DNA of 39,493 nt from Candidatus Helarchaeota ASGARD archaeon Hel_GB_B (GTDB lineage: Archaea; Asgardarchaeota; Lokiarchaeia; Helarchaeales; HEL-GB-B), in contig SUPR01000022.1 of NCBI GenBank assembly GCA_005191425.1, positions 1-39,493 of the forward strand. Direction: 5' to 3'. The stretch's first letter is position 1. Every line of letters starts with the position of its first letter. This document shows positions 1-8,378 of this stretch, one piece after another. The translations under genes and the position numbers were made by a program. Below the pieces are notes generated by a model. The model ran no database searches and had not been told where the DNA came from. It saw only the letters and a program-made list of their open reading frames with translations.

Positions 1-1
1 T

Positions 2-184
2 GAAAATGGTGATGTTATAAAAATAGATATTAGGAGACGTGAATTAAAGTTAGAACTTACTGAGGAAGAAATTATGAGCCGGTTTTCAAAATGGAGACCG
101 CCAGCGCCCAAAATTAAGACCGGTTTTTTAATATATTATGCAAGAAATGTTAAATCTGCAAAATTTGGTGCTGTTCTTAAATAA
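2..184 (+). CDS. ilvD: Dihydroxy-acid dehydratase, C-terminal end (partial)
   Basis: The window opens inside a gene; 60 codons and a TAA stop are visible in the frame beginning at base 2. The peptide runs through GDVIKIDI, then RFSKWRPPAPK, then GFLIYYARNVKSAKFGAVLK. This is the typical C-terminus of the IlvD/Edd dehydratase family, whose last domain ends with W-x-P-x-P followed by Y-x-x-x-V-x-S-A-x-x-G-A. IlvD dehydrates 2,3-dihydroxy-3-methylbutanoate and its homologue in valine, leucine and isoleucine synthesis, using an Fe-S cluster. The cluster cysteines lie outside the window. Edd (6-phosphogluconate dehydratase) is the main alternative, but this tail looks more like IlvD. Confidence 0.8.
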   Translation, partial: ENGDVIKIDIRRRELKLELTEEEIMSRFSKWRPPAPKIKTGFLIYYARNVKSAKFGAVLK

Positions 185-376
185 AAGATAGATTTAAATC
201 TAATTTATTAAAAATAAAATTACATAAAAGGAATTTATTGACAAAAATTATTAACCTTTTTAAAATAAATAACAGATAGAAAAATATAATAAATGTGAAA
301 AAAGCCAGTCAATAAATATTTCGACAAAAAAAATAAGAAAAAGATAAAAATAAAGAATAAGAAAAGAGAATAAACA
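185..376. other. Intergenic region between ilvD and glucan phosphorylase
   Basis: About 190 bases of very AT-rich sequence. It ends in a purine-rich run (aagaaaagagaataaaca) directly before the next ATG, which contains no good AGGAGG-like ribosome binding site. It should hold the promoter of the phosphorylase gene, but no convincing TATA box stands out from the background. Confidence 0.4.
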
Positions 377-2110
377 ATGAAAAATAATAATAAATTCTGT
401 TATTTTATGAAAGAGGTACCGTCAATTGCTTATTTTAGCATGGAGATAGGGTTAGCATCAGACATACCAACATATTCAGGGGGTTTGGGAGTATTAGCGG
501 GTGATATATTATATAAGGCGGTAGACCTTGAGATACCGATGGTAGCGGTGACACTATGTTATGCTGCAGGTTATTTTTATCAGATGATCGGTCCGTATGG
601 AGACCAAATTAGTAAGAATATTAGGTGGCAATTTTCTTCAAATTTTGATAAGCTCCCAATAGTTATTCCAATAAAGATACAGGGGAAAGAGTTTAAGATT
701 GGGACGTGGGTTTATAATATTATAGGAAAAAGGAACGGATTTGTAATTCCAGTATTTTTATTAGATTCAGATGTAGAAGGAAATGAGGAATGGTTTAAAA
801 GGATTACCCATACGCTGTATACAGCACATCCATTTATGAGAATTGTGCAGGAGGCGATTTTAGGGATTGGAGGGGTGCGTTTACTTGAAGAGATGTGTTT
901 TAACAAAATTAAAACTTATCATTTAAATGAGGGGCACGCTGCTTTTGTAACTTTTGAATTATTAAAAAAGTTAAAAAATTTAGAAGAAGTTAAAAAGAAG
1001 GTAATTTTTACAACGCATACACCAGTCCCTGCCGGACATGAACGATTTGATTATAATTTAGTATATGATGTTTTAAGAGATATAGTCCCTGAAAATATTA
1101 AGGAATTAGCGGGAAATGACAATTTAAATATGACAAAGTTAGCATTAAATATGACAAGATATGTGAATGCAGTTTCAAAAAGACATTTAGAAGTTACCAA
1201 AAACATGTTTCCGGAATATAAAATTGATGCAATAACAAATGGGATAAATATATTTAGGTGGTTATCACCGTATATTAAAGAATTATTGGACGAAACGATG
1301 CCTGAGTTCAGGTATGACCCGCAAGTATTGATGAATGCCCCGATAGAATTGGACTCACACGACCTATGGACAGCCCATAAAAAGTCTAAGGATGATTTAA
1401 TAGATTATCAAAGTTCTCATAGTTATGTATTGTTTGACTCGAAAATATTGACTGTTGGGTTTGGAAGAAGATTTACAAGTTATAAAAGGCCCACCTTAAT
1501 TTTTAAAGATTTGGACCGCCTTGGGAAAATAAGTAAGGGTAAAGTACAGTTTTTATTTGCGGGTAAGGCGCATCCAATGGACAATGAAGGAAAATATTTA
1601 ATAAAACAAATTTATGAATTTTCCAATTATTTGTGGGATAATTATAGAGTAAGTGTTGCATTTTTAGAAAATTATGATATGGACTTAGCCCGGTTAATGG
1701 TAGCTGGTTGCGATCTTTGGTTAAATACTCCGTTAATAGATAATGAAGCGAGTGGGACTTCGGGGATGAAGGCAGCATTAAACGGGACATTAAATTGTTC
1801 GACCTTAGATGGGTGGTGGATTGAGGGGTATAAAATGAACAAATTAGCAGGATGGACGATATGTCCTGGGGTTGAAGGGAATAAATGTAGAGAAGATAGC
1901 GACCAAGCAATGAGTCAAGCTTTTTATAATATTTTAGAAAACGAAGTTATACCCACTTTTTATGGGGAGCGAGACCTTTGGATTAAACGTATGAAAAATG
2001 CAATATTTCTTGCATCTTATTTTAATTGTGATCGAGCAGTAAAGGAATATGCCAGTCGAGCTTGGAATTTAGAAATGCAGCCAAGGTGGAGACAAAAAAA
2101 GGGAAACTAA
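377..2110 (+). CDS. glgP: Alpha-glucan (glycogen/maltodextrin) phosphorylase, GT35
   Basis: Phosphorolyses alpha-1,4-glucans to glucose-1-phosphate in the cytoplasm. At 577 aa it is the short archaeal/bacterial form, not the roughly 800-aa muscle type. Visible signatures are SMEIGLASDIPTYSGGLGVLAGD (about residues 21-43), HLNEGHAAF (182-190), TTHTPVPAGHE (212-222), GFGRRFTSYKR (361-371) and EASGTSGMK (457-465). Lys465 matches the lysine that binds pyridoxal phosphate in this family, and LDGWWIEG follows. Met11 (base 407) is an alternative start close to where homology begins; neither start has a strong ribosome binding site. The gene is followed on the same strand by an AOR 104 bp downstream, which has its own TATA-like box, so co-transcription is doubtful. 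No glycogen synthase or debranching gene lies nearby. Family assignment is secure; the exact glucan used is not visible. Confidence 0.93.
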   Translation: MKNNNKFCYFMKEVPSIAYFSMEIGLASDIPTYSGGLGVLAGDILYKAVDLEIPMVAVTLCYAAGYFYQMIGPYGDQISKNIRWQFSSNFDKLPIVIPIKIQGKEFKIGTWVYNIIGKRNGFVIPVFLLDSDVEGNEEWFKRITHTLYTAHPFMRIVQEAILGIGGVRLLEEMCFNKIKTYHLNEGHAAFVTFELLKKLKNLEEVKKKVIFTTHTPVPAGHERFDYNLVYDVLRDIVPENIKELAGNDNLNMTKLALNMTRYVNAVSKRHLEVTKNMFPEYKIDAITNGINIFRWLSPYIKELLDETMPEFRYDPQVLMNAPIELDSHDLWTAHKKSKDDLIDYQSSHSYVLFDSKILTVGFGRRFTSYKRPTLIFKDLDRLGKISKGKVQFLFAGKAHPMDNEGKYLIKQIYEFSNYLWDNYRVSVAFLENYDMDLARLMVAGCDLWLNTPLIDNEASGTSGMKAALNGTLNCSTLDGWWIEGYKMNKLAGWTICPGVEGNKCREDSDQAMSQAFYNILENEVIPTFYGERDLWIKRMKNAIFLASYFNCDRAVKEYASRAWNLEMQPRWRQKKGN

Positions 2111-2137
2111 CTTGGTCGAGTAATTTTAAATAAATTC

Positions 2138-2147
2138 TTTTATATAA
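2138..2147 (+). promoter_or_regulatory. Probable TATA box for the downstream AOR gene
   Basis: TTTTATATAA lies about 68 bases before the ATG at 2215. An archaeal start site about 25 bases downstream would leave a leader of roughly 40 bases. A good ribosome binding site (AAGGAG) follows at about 2201-2206. In such AT-rich DNA TATA-like strings are common, so this rests on position. Confidence 0.4.
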
Positions 2148-2214
2148 TTGGAAACAAAAATAATTTAATAGAGATCTTGAAAAAGAATTAGTTTTAGAAA
2201 AAGGAGTCCATTAT

Positions 2215-3942
2215 ATGAAGATAATAAGAGTAGATTTAAGTACTTTTAAACATAAAATAGAAGAGTTGCCATTAAAATATCAGAGATTTGGTGGTAGAGT
2301 ATTAACTTCGAATATAATTTATAATGAAGTGGACCCAAGTTGCGACCCATTGAGTGGTGGAAATAAATTAATATTTGCAAATGGGTTATTAATAGGAACT
2401 GGGTTTCCAAATTCATCAAGGTTGTCAATAGGTGGAAAATCGCCTTTAACAGGTGGAATTAAGGAGTCGAATACTGGAGGGTTGGCAGCATATAGGATGT
2501 TTGAAAATGGGTTAAGGGCGTTAATTTTAGAAAATAAGCCAAGTGATGACCATTTATATATAATTTTAATAGACAATGGGAATATAGAAATAATAGAAAT
2601 GGACGAGCTTAGAGGTAAAGGAAATTACGAAACAGTTGAAATATTAAAGAAAAAGTTTGGTAAAAAGAATGGGATATTAAGTATAGGTCCAGCTGGCGAA
2701 ATGATGTTAAAGGCGGCTTCAATAAATTCAACTAATTTATATTATTATCCGGACAGAATTGCAGGTAGGGGGGGACTTGGGGCGGTAATGGGAAGTAAAC
2801 GAATAAAAGCGATAATAATTAAGCCAGTTAAAAAGAAACCTGAAATAACATATAAAGATGAAAAAAAATTTAATGAAATCAAGAAGAAATTTATAAAAGA
2901 ATTGATTGAAACTAAAAAAGGACTCGCTAAATATGGTACCGCAGGTTTAACTGAATTCTCAAGTACAATAGGTGGGCTTCCTACAAGGAATTTCAAGCAA
3001 GGTTCTTTTGAAGGAGTAAATAATATTAGTCATATTAAATTGAACGAGATACTCAAAACTAGAGGTGGTAAACATGGATTACCATGCAGTCCTTATTGTG
3101 TAATTAGGTGTTCAAATATATTCATTGATAAAAATGGAAAGAGACTTACAAAAATTGAGTATGAAACTATTGCTATGAATGGTGCAAATTTAAATATAAA
3201 TGACCTCGATTCAATTGCCAGTATTAATTACTTATATAACGATTTGGGGCTTGATTCTATTGAAATGGGAGACAGTTTTGGAGTCGCAATGGAGGGGGGA
3301 CTTTTAGAATTTGGCGATAGTAATAAGGTAATTGAGTTATTAAAAGAGCTATATAAAATGCCAGCAAAAACGGAAGAGTCGTGGGGTAGGATAATTGCAA
3401 ATGGTTGCGTTGAAGTTGGAAAAAAGCTTGGGGTTAAAAGAGTACCTGCAGTTAAGGGACAAGGTCTACCAGCATATGACCCTAGAGTATATAAGGGTAT
3501 GGGAGTAACATTTTCAACAAGTCCGATGGGTGCTGACCATACAGCTGGGCCTGCTATTGCAGGTAGAAAAGGTATGGATCGAGAAAAGGATTACGGAGCT
3601 TTATCTGAAGCTAATTCCAAATTAGAACTTTCCCATGATTTGCAACTAATGAGTTTATTATGTGATTGTATGGGGTGTTGCTTTTTTATAGGTCCAACAA
3701 TTGATGTTATGGAAATTTTTGTAGATTCATTGAATGCTTTAAATGGCTGGGAATTAAAATTGGAAGACCTATTAGATATAGCCCGAAATACAATAAAAAG
3801 AGAAAGAGAATTCAATAAAAATGCTGGAATTAAAGACCAAGATAAGTTACCTGAATTCTTTTATAAAGAAAAATTAAGCCCGACTGGAAATGTATTTGAT
3901 ATTGATAAAGAGGACACTAAAAAATTATGGAGTTATTTATGA
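2215..3942 (+). CDS. Aldehyde:ferredoxin oxidoreductase family protein (tungsten enzyme), variant
   Basis: AOR-family enzymes oxidise aldehydes to acids with a tungsten-bispyranopterin centre and one [4Fe-4S] cluster, passing electrons to ferredoxin. The N-terminal pterin-binding domain shows GGRVLTSNIIYNEVDP (about 26-41), SPLTGGIKESNTGG (76-89) and GRGGLGAVMGSKRIKAI (184-200). Cluster cysteines are C291, C295 and C299, with late cysteines in LCDCMGCC (483-489). The spacing C-x3-C-x3-C differs from the usual C-x2-C-x3-C, and the late site has four cysteines where one is normal. IEYETIA (314-320) and GADHTAG (439-445) match conserved active-site regions. AAGGAG precedes the ATG. An M28 peptidase follows after 23 bp, probably co-transcribed. 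The substrate is unknown, and the odd cysteine spacing argues for a divergent subfamily. Confidence 0.88.
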   Translation: MKIIRVDLSTFKHKIEELPLKYQRFGGRVLTSNIIYNEVDPSCDPLSGGNKLIFANGLLIGTGFPNSSRLSIGGKSPLTGGIKESNTGGLAAYRMFENGLRALILENKPSDDHLYIILIDNGNIEIIEMDELRGKGNYETVEILKKKFGKKNGILSIGPAGEMMLKAASINSTNLYYYPDRIAGRGGLGAVMGSKRIKAIIIKPVKKKPEITYKDEKKFNEIKKKFIKELIETKKGLAKYGTAGLTEFSSTIGGLPTRNFKQGSFEGVNNISHIKLNEILKTRGGKHGLPCSPYCVIRCSNIFIDKNGKRLTKIEYETIAMNGANLNINDLDSIASINYLYNDLGLDSIEMGDSFGVAMEGGLLEFGDSNKVIELLKELYKMPAKTEESWGRIIANGCVEVGKKLGVKRVPAVKGQGLPAYDPRVYKGMGVTFSTSPMGADHTAGPAIAGRKGMDREKDYGALSEANSKLELSHDLQLMSLLCDCMGCCFFIGPTIDVMEIFVDSLNALNGWELKLEDLLDIARNTIKREREFNKNAGIKDQDKLPEFFYKEKLSPTGNVFDIDKEDTKKLWSYL

Positions 3943-3965
3943 ATATAATTTAAAGAAGAGGAAGA

Positions 3966-5162
3966 ATGTTAAAGATGTCATTTTCAGGAGATTTAGCTTA
4001 TAAATTCACTGAAAAAATTGCAATCCCAAGATTGATTGGTACTGAAGGCTGGAAAAAAGCTCAGAACTTGATTAAAGATGAGTTTAAAAAGAATGGATAT
4101 GAAATACAAGTCCAAAACTTCAAGTCATCGATGTTCATGGTGAATGTTTTATTAAGAGTGGCGATGATACCATTATTGATTATAATAATATTAATTATTT
4201 TCGGATATTATTTTTATCCATGGGTTTCCTTAATTTTGTCTGCCTTAATTCTTGGACTTGTCCCAATTATTGGAAAATATGCTACTTCGGGGACAGAATA
4301 TAAAGAGCCAAAAAAGGGGATAAATTCACAGAATATATTTGTAAAGTTAAAGTCAGAGACTTCTAAGGCAGAAGTTGTATTTATCGGGCATTATGATACT
4401 AAAAGCCAAGTATTAAGCATTGTACAGAGGGTAATATGTTTTGTATTATTATTTATTTTTGGATTAATTGCATGTATTTTGTTTTTTATCAGTTCCATTT
4501 TCAAGTTGTTTTTATTAACAGAAAATTCAGTGATAACAATCTCAGGACTAGTTTGTGCAATTATAGCGGGGTGCGCGGCAATAATATTGATGACAAATGC
4601 AGTCCAAAACAAGTCGCCAGGTGCCTTGGACAATGGGACAGCAGTGGCGACTGTAATTGAATTAAGTAGAGTTTTTAAAGATGCACCTCCAAAAAATATA
4701 GATTTAATGTTCTTATGCACAGATGCAGAAGAGCAAGGCGTTTTAGGAGCTTCAGCATTCATTCAAAAATATGAAGACCAATTTAGTAAAGAGAACACAT
4801 ATTTTATAAATTTTGAAGGCCCGGGTGCAAAAGATGTAGATCTAGGTGTTTTAACTTCTTTTGGGATGCCCAAAAAGCAATATACTTCAAAGAAATTAAA
4901 TACATTAGCTATTCAAGCTGCCGAATCTTTAAATATAAATTTAAAAAAACACTATTGGCCCATTGGGTTATTAGCCGATCATAACCCTATAATGAAACAT
5001 GGATTTAAAGCTACAATGCTGGGACCTATGACAATTTCGGCGGGTATTCATACCCCAAAAGATACTATGGAAAATGTATCGAGAGAAAATTTGGAAAAAG
5101 CGGGAAGAATAGCCCAAAAAATAATAGAACTATTTGACTTAGAACTTAACCAAAAGGACTAA
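3966..5162 (+). CDS. Membrane-embedded M28-family metallopeptidase
   Basis: Zinc aminopeptidase-like protein of family M28 (398 aa). The di-zinc ligands are visible in family order: GHYD (H142, D144), ALDNG (D222), the catalytic and ligand pair in DAEEQG (E255, E256), E284 in INFEGPG, and H362 in AGIHTPKDT; ADHNPI (337-342) matches the common SDH segment. Unusually, four hydrophobic stretches (about 64-83, 86-103, 152-180, 187-210) interrupt the catalytic core, two before the HxD motif and two between HxD and the aspartate ligand, so the protein should be membrane-bound. The start lies just after GAAGAGGAAG, which may be the ribosome binding site. It follows the first AOR by 23 bp. The family is clear; the substrate, and which side of the membrane the active site faces, are not. 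Confidence 0.85.
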   Translation: MLKMSFSGDLAYKFTEKIAIPRLIGTEGWKKAQNLIKDEFKKNGYEIQVQNFKSSMFMVNVLLRVAMIPLLIIIILIIFGYYFYPWVSLILSALILGLVPIIGKYATSGTEYKEPKKGINSQNIFVKLKSETSKAEVVFIGHYDTKSQVLSIVQRVICFVLLFIFGLIACILFFISSIFKLFLLTENSVITISGLVCAIIAGCAAIILMTNAVQNKSPGALDNGTAVATVIELSRVFKDAPPKNIDLMFLCTDAEEQGVLGASAFIQKYEDQFSKENTYFINFEGPGAKDVDLGVLTSFGMPKKQYTSKKLNTLAIQAAESLNINLKKHYWPIGLLADHNPIMKHGFKATMLGPMTISAGIHTPKDTMENVSRENLEKAGRIAQKIIELFDLELNQKD

Positions 5163-5180
5163 TATAGTAGTGTTATAATG

Positions 5181-5225
5181 AACTTAATTTCTTGTTATAA
5201 AAGTAGTTGCTTGTTAAATTAAGTT
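5181..5225. terminator. Inverted repeat between two convergent genes
   Basis: AACTTAATTT (5181-5190) and AAATTAAGTT (5216-5225) are exact reverse complements separated by 25 bases. They lie between the stop of the M28 peptidase and the stop of the convergent PIN-like gene. The position suits a bidirectional terminator or mRNA end-protecting hairpin. The stem is A/T-rich and weak, so chance is possible. Confidence 0.3.
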
Positions 5226-5243
5226 GAAGACCATAAAAAATAA

Positions 5244-6224
5244 CTAAATTATTATAGGAAATTTAGTGTCTATTCTAATATTAAAATGATTTAGGAACTT
5301 TAAGAGGTCCCTATCCTGAGTTAAAACAAATTTATTATTTTCTTTTAATTTAGATGCCAAAACAATAAGTGAAAGATCATTTAATAGTGAGATATATTCA
5401 TGTTTTTGGATGATTGAATTAAATCGCTTGATTTTTAAAAGTTCATTTTTGACATTTTGAATTTCTTTATTTGGGACTTTACAGAGATAAATACTTTTTA
5501 TAAAATAAATAAAGTCCTTGTCTAATAAATCGAAATGAAAGGTCAATTCATCAAAAATTCTAATGGAAGTTAGTACCTTTAATTTTGAATTATTTTCATG
5601 AAGATAACTGAAAAATTTCGACTTATCATCGTTCCATGAATTGAGTATAAAATTAGAGTCTAATATTAAAATGGTAATTGAATTTCCTTCAAAATGGTCA
5701 GAAAGATTAGAAAACTTTATAATTTTTAGTTTATGTTCTTTCTTTATATATTCTTGAATAGCAGCCTTGACTTGATATTCACTTGGAATAATCAAAATAT
5801 CGTTAAAAACGGAATTAAACCTATTTATGACTTCTTTAAGTGGAATTCCATAAAATTCAGAATGTTTTTGTAAAAATAAGTTTTTAAAATACAGGGGAAG
5901 TGACCCATTTAATTGGTTGATGATAGACATTTTAGCTTTAATACCAAAAGATTTTTCTATTTTGGCTAGAAATACATTAAGTATTAAGCGGCTGGTATTA
6001 TAGGAAGGGTCGTACTTAATTGCAAGTCCAAACATATCATAAAACAAATTTCTAATAGTTTTAAATTTTTTAGTAAGAATTAATTGTTGTTTTGTTAATA
6101 TATCTTCTAGGATGAAGTCAAATAACTGCAGATTTTTTTCATCACTAAAAGTAATGTCCATTTCTTCGATAAATTCGCGAAAAAGCTTTTTAAGAGTAGC
6201 TCTACCAATTCTTATATCAGACAT
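5244..6224 (-). CDS. PIN-like domain protein with unrecognised helical N-terminal domain
   Basis: The last 150 residues (about 183-326) look like a PIN nuclease fold. They start with a strand and an acid, ILILDSNFIL (D189), then FDELTFHF (E226), LNDLSLIVLASKL (D283) and FVLTQDRDLLKFL (D304/D306). These four acidic positions are what PIN ribonucleases use to bind Mg2+ or Mn2+. The first 180 residues are predicted mostly helical and I do not recognise them; a patch at about 100-160 might be a nucleic-acid binding region, but that is a guess. The gene is monocistronic, faces the M28 peptidase, and has no small antitoxin-like partner, so an ordinary VapC toxin is unlikely. A role in RNA processing is possible. 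Assignment to PIN is by motif only. Confidence 0.55.
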   Translation of the reverse strand: MSDIRIGRATLKKLFREFIEEMDITFSDEKNLQLFDFILEDILTKQQLILTKKFKTIRNLFYDMFGLAIKYDPSYNTSRLILNVFLAKIEKSFGIKAKMSIINQLNGSLPLYFKNLFLQKHSEFYGIPLKEVINRFNSVFNDILIIPSEYQVKAAIQEYIKKEHKLKIIKFSNLSDHFEGNSITILILDSNFILNSWNDDKSKFFSYLHENNSKLKVLTSIRIFDELTFHFDLLDKDFIYFIKSIYLCKVPNKEIQNVKNELLKIKRFNSIIQKHEYISLLNDLSLIVLASKLKENNKFVLTQDRDLLKFLNHFNIRIDTKFPIII

Positions 6225-6384
6225 TTATAAGTCAATCCGATGATTATCTAAACTATAACGTAATTAATAGCAAATATTTAGCATTTGTAATAAATAAATA
6301 CAATGAATGAAATTCTTTACGCTAATGAATTTAATCAATTTGAGGAGTTAATGTGAATTTAATATTTATTTAACATTTGGCAAT

Positions 6385-6762
6385 TTATAAGGAGATAATA
6401 AGTTGTCCTGATTCTTGGTATTCGAGTAATAAATCAGCGACCCTATAAGAGGGTACCATTTCAACACCTTCCATCAATTCAGCTGGATCTAACCCAATTA
6501 TTTTAGCTGCAAGGTCGCAGCAATAAAATTTTATGCCTAAGTTAATACATTCCTTCATTTCATCTTCATATCGCATCCGACCTACTTTATTTTTTTTACC
6601 CAACATTATACCCATAGGTCCCCATAAGACAACGACAACTTCAAGCCCTTTTTTTCGGTAATATCGCGCAAACCTAATTATTTCCATAGGAGATGTACTT
6701 TCATAAATCATCTGTTTAAGTAAAAGCAAGACTTTCTTGATTTTTGTCAAGATATCATTCAC
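6385..6762 (-). CDS. DsrE/DsrF-like family protein
   Basis: 125 aa soluble protein. Features of the DsrE-like fold are a helix with FARYYRKKGLEV, then VVVVLWGPMGIMLG, then a middle segment INLGIKFYCCDLAAKIIGL with a cysteine pair (about residues 87-88), and YRVADLLLEYQESGQLI near the end. DsrE-family proteins carry sulfur on a cysteine, or act as small sulfur-relay or peroxiredoxin-like proteins. The CC at the expected position is consistent with that, but the family is broad. It stands alone: the PIN gene lies downstream and 476 bases without a clear gene lie upstream. GGTG occurs just before the ATG. Function beyond the fold is not known. Confidence 0.7.
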   Translation of the reverse strand: MNDILTKIKKVLLLLKQMIYESTSPMEIIRFARYYRKKGLEVVVVLWGPMGIMLGKKNKVGRMRYEDEMKECINLGIKFYCCDLAAKIIGLDPAELMEGVEMVPSYRVADLLLEYQESGQLIISL

Positions 6763-7238
6763 CTTATTACACCATTTACAATTTATTTTTAAATTATAAT
6801 ATTTTCGATAATAGTCTAAAATTTAAGTTAATGATAAGAATTATATTAAAAAGATGAATGATTAAATAAAAGGTTATAATTGAGAAATTAATAATAATTT
6901 AGAATGAGAGGAGGTGATTCCATTACGTTAATTTTAGAATTTTCAGAAATAATCACTATCAAATTAGGACAATTCCAATTTAATACATTTATTTTAGATA
7001 TTTTATCTCAAACTTTAAATTTATGATATGAATAAATTATTTACATAAATTCCCAGCAAAGAACTGTTAAATTAAAGTATGGAAAAATACCGAACTTATA
7101 AATCTTCTACTTAAACTAAAAAAATCAATAAGAGAGAATTTAGCCTAATTTTTAAAAAATAAATGAGTAAAAAAAGAGGGAATTAAAGAGGCATATTTTT
7201 TATGTTATAAAGCAAGTTGTAAGTCGTATTAAATTGAA
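6763..7238. other. Intergenic region, mostly featureless
   Basis: Apart from the strong AGGAGGTGAT element and its small open frame (6904-7026), I see only AT-rich sequence with frequent stops. The right part contains poly-A and poly-T stretches that may include the end of the flavoprotein transcript arriving from the right. Confidence 0.4.
6904..7026 (+). CDS. Possible 40-aa small ORF carrying a perfect anti-16S sequence
   Basis: AGGAGGTGAT (6909-6918) is a ten-base match to the archaeal/bacterial 16S 3' end complement, unusual in this AT-rich spacer. An open frame starts at ATG 6904, which overlaps this element, and runs to TGA at 7024-7026. If the element is a true ribosome binding site, translation would start inside the same frame at a non-standard codon such as ATT at 6922. 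The predicted product is hydrophobic with alternating charges (begins MRGGDSITLILEF). No homology is recognised. It could be a small peptide gene or a remnant. Confidence 0.2.
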   Translation: MRGGDSITLILEFSEIITIKLGQFQFNTFILDILSQTLNL

Positions 7239-7808
7239 TTATTTATTAATTTTTTCCAAAAGCCATGCCATATTTTTACCAAGATTCTTGAATGTTTGAA
7301 TACCCTCATCATCGTTCATAATATCGCCAGGTTTTAAACCGATGCCCAAATTCCAATAACTTGAGCCTGGGACGATCATTTGGTTAATCAAGAAGAAATA
7401 ATTTAAACTGGAAAATACATGACATGCGCCTTGTCTACGTACCGCTATAACAGCTGCCCCAACTTTTCTTTTAAACATATCATTATTGGCCTTAGCGATA
7501 GTGCCTGCTCTATCAATAAACGTCTTCATTCTTGAAGAAACATTTGCAAAATAAGTTGGAGAGCCGAGGATTAGTCCATCAGCCGCTACGACTTTTTCTA
7601 GAATCTCATTTAAATCATCATCTTGAGCCATACACATACTATTTCCTTTGCATTGGAAACAAGCTTTACAGGGAAGTATATTTTTGTCTGCTAATTGGAT
7701 TAATTCAGTTTCAATTCCAGCATTTTGCAGTTCTTCAAAAACTACTTCAATTGCTCGTTTGGTATTTCCATTTTTTCTGGAACTTCCATTAATCCCAATA
7801 ACTTTCAT
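7239..7808 (-). CDS. NADPH-dependent FMN reductase / iron-sulfur flavoprotein-like
   Basis: 189 aa flavodoxin-fold protein. The N-terminus MKVIGINGSSRKNGNTKRA contains the FMN phosphate loop (GSSRKNGNT, about 8-16), followed by PCKACFQCKGNSMC (46-59) and GLILGSPTYFANVSSRMKTFIDR (about 78-100), the second FMN-binding region. The cysteine pattern C-x2-C-x2-C-x5-C resembles the compact motif of archaeal iron-sulfur flavoproteins, which bind a [4Fe-4S] cluster and FMN and reduce O2, peroxide or quinones. Simpler flavodoxin-type reductases of this group often keep only some of these cysteines, so cluster binding is inferred. It is transcribed alone. The preceding GGTTGTGA is a reasonable ribosome binding site. 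Confidence 0.85.
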   Translation of the reverse strand: MKVIGINGSSRKNGNTKRAIEVVFEELQNAGIETELIQLADKNILPCKACFQCKGNSMCMAQDDDLNEILEKVVAADGLILGSPTYFANVSSRMKTFIDRAGTIAKANNDMFKRKVGAAVIAVRRQGACHVFSSLNYFFLINQMIVPGSSYWNLGIGLKPGDIMNDDEGIQTFKNLGKNMAWLLEKINK

Positions 7809-8378
7809 TTTTCACAACCACATTATTCTGTTTAATTATTTAAAAATCCGGATAGTTTAAATTTATTTATTAGACATCCTAAAATCGATCTAATTCTAAT
7901 TTGAGAAAAATTGTCCAATTAATAAATTTAGTAAGATAAAATTTTAAGACAAGTTTAAAAAAATATGGTCAAAAAATGACATTTTTATTTTATTATTTAT
8001 ATATAATTTATAAATTTATTAAAAAGCGCAAATAGAGAGAGAATTTTGGTAGATGTTTAAAGTAGCCATACAAAAAGTGTAATATATTCAAATTATTTAG
8101 TTAATCAATATTAATCGCTGTATTTTTAAGATCATTATTGATTTCTTAGAGATAGATTATTTTATCTGTGCCTCTTAAATATTTCAAGGAGTCCATCTTA
8201 CAAAATATTTTGAAAAATATCAAATTCAAAAAAAAGTTTAAAAACTAAATTTAGAATTCTATTTTGAAAATGAGTTAAAATTTATTTGAAAGTTAAAAAA
8301 CTAAGTTTATTAGGTTACAGAAAATAGGTATAGCAATGAGAATTTTAGTCATTTTAAGTAAAAAATATAGGAGCGTGC
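7809..8378. other. Long intergenic region between divergent genes
   Basis: About 570 bases without a credible ORF. It must contain the promoters of the flavoprotein (leftwards) and of the membrane protein/hydrolase pair (rightwards). A TATA-rich patch at about 7988-8012 is far from both genes. No structured RNA or repeat is recognised. Confidence 0.4.

Noticed and set aside
1503..1910. 135-aa antisense open frame within the glucan phosphorylase
   Set aside because: It lies fully inside a clear gene on the other strand, and its composition is that of an antisense shadow.
4391..4762. 123-aa antisense open frame within the M28 peptidase
   Set aside because: Covers the catalytic motifs of the real gene on the opposite strand; no independent features.
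5244..6224. The PIN-like protein as a VapC-type toxin
   Set aside because: It has a long extra domain and no adjacent small antitoxin gene, so a toxin-antitoxin module is not supported.
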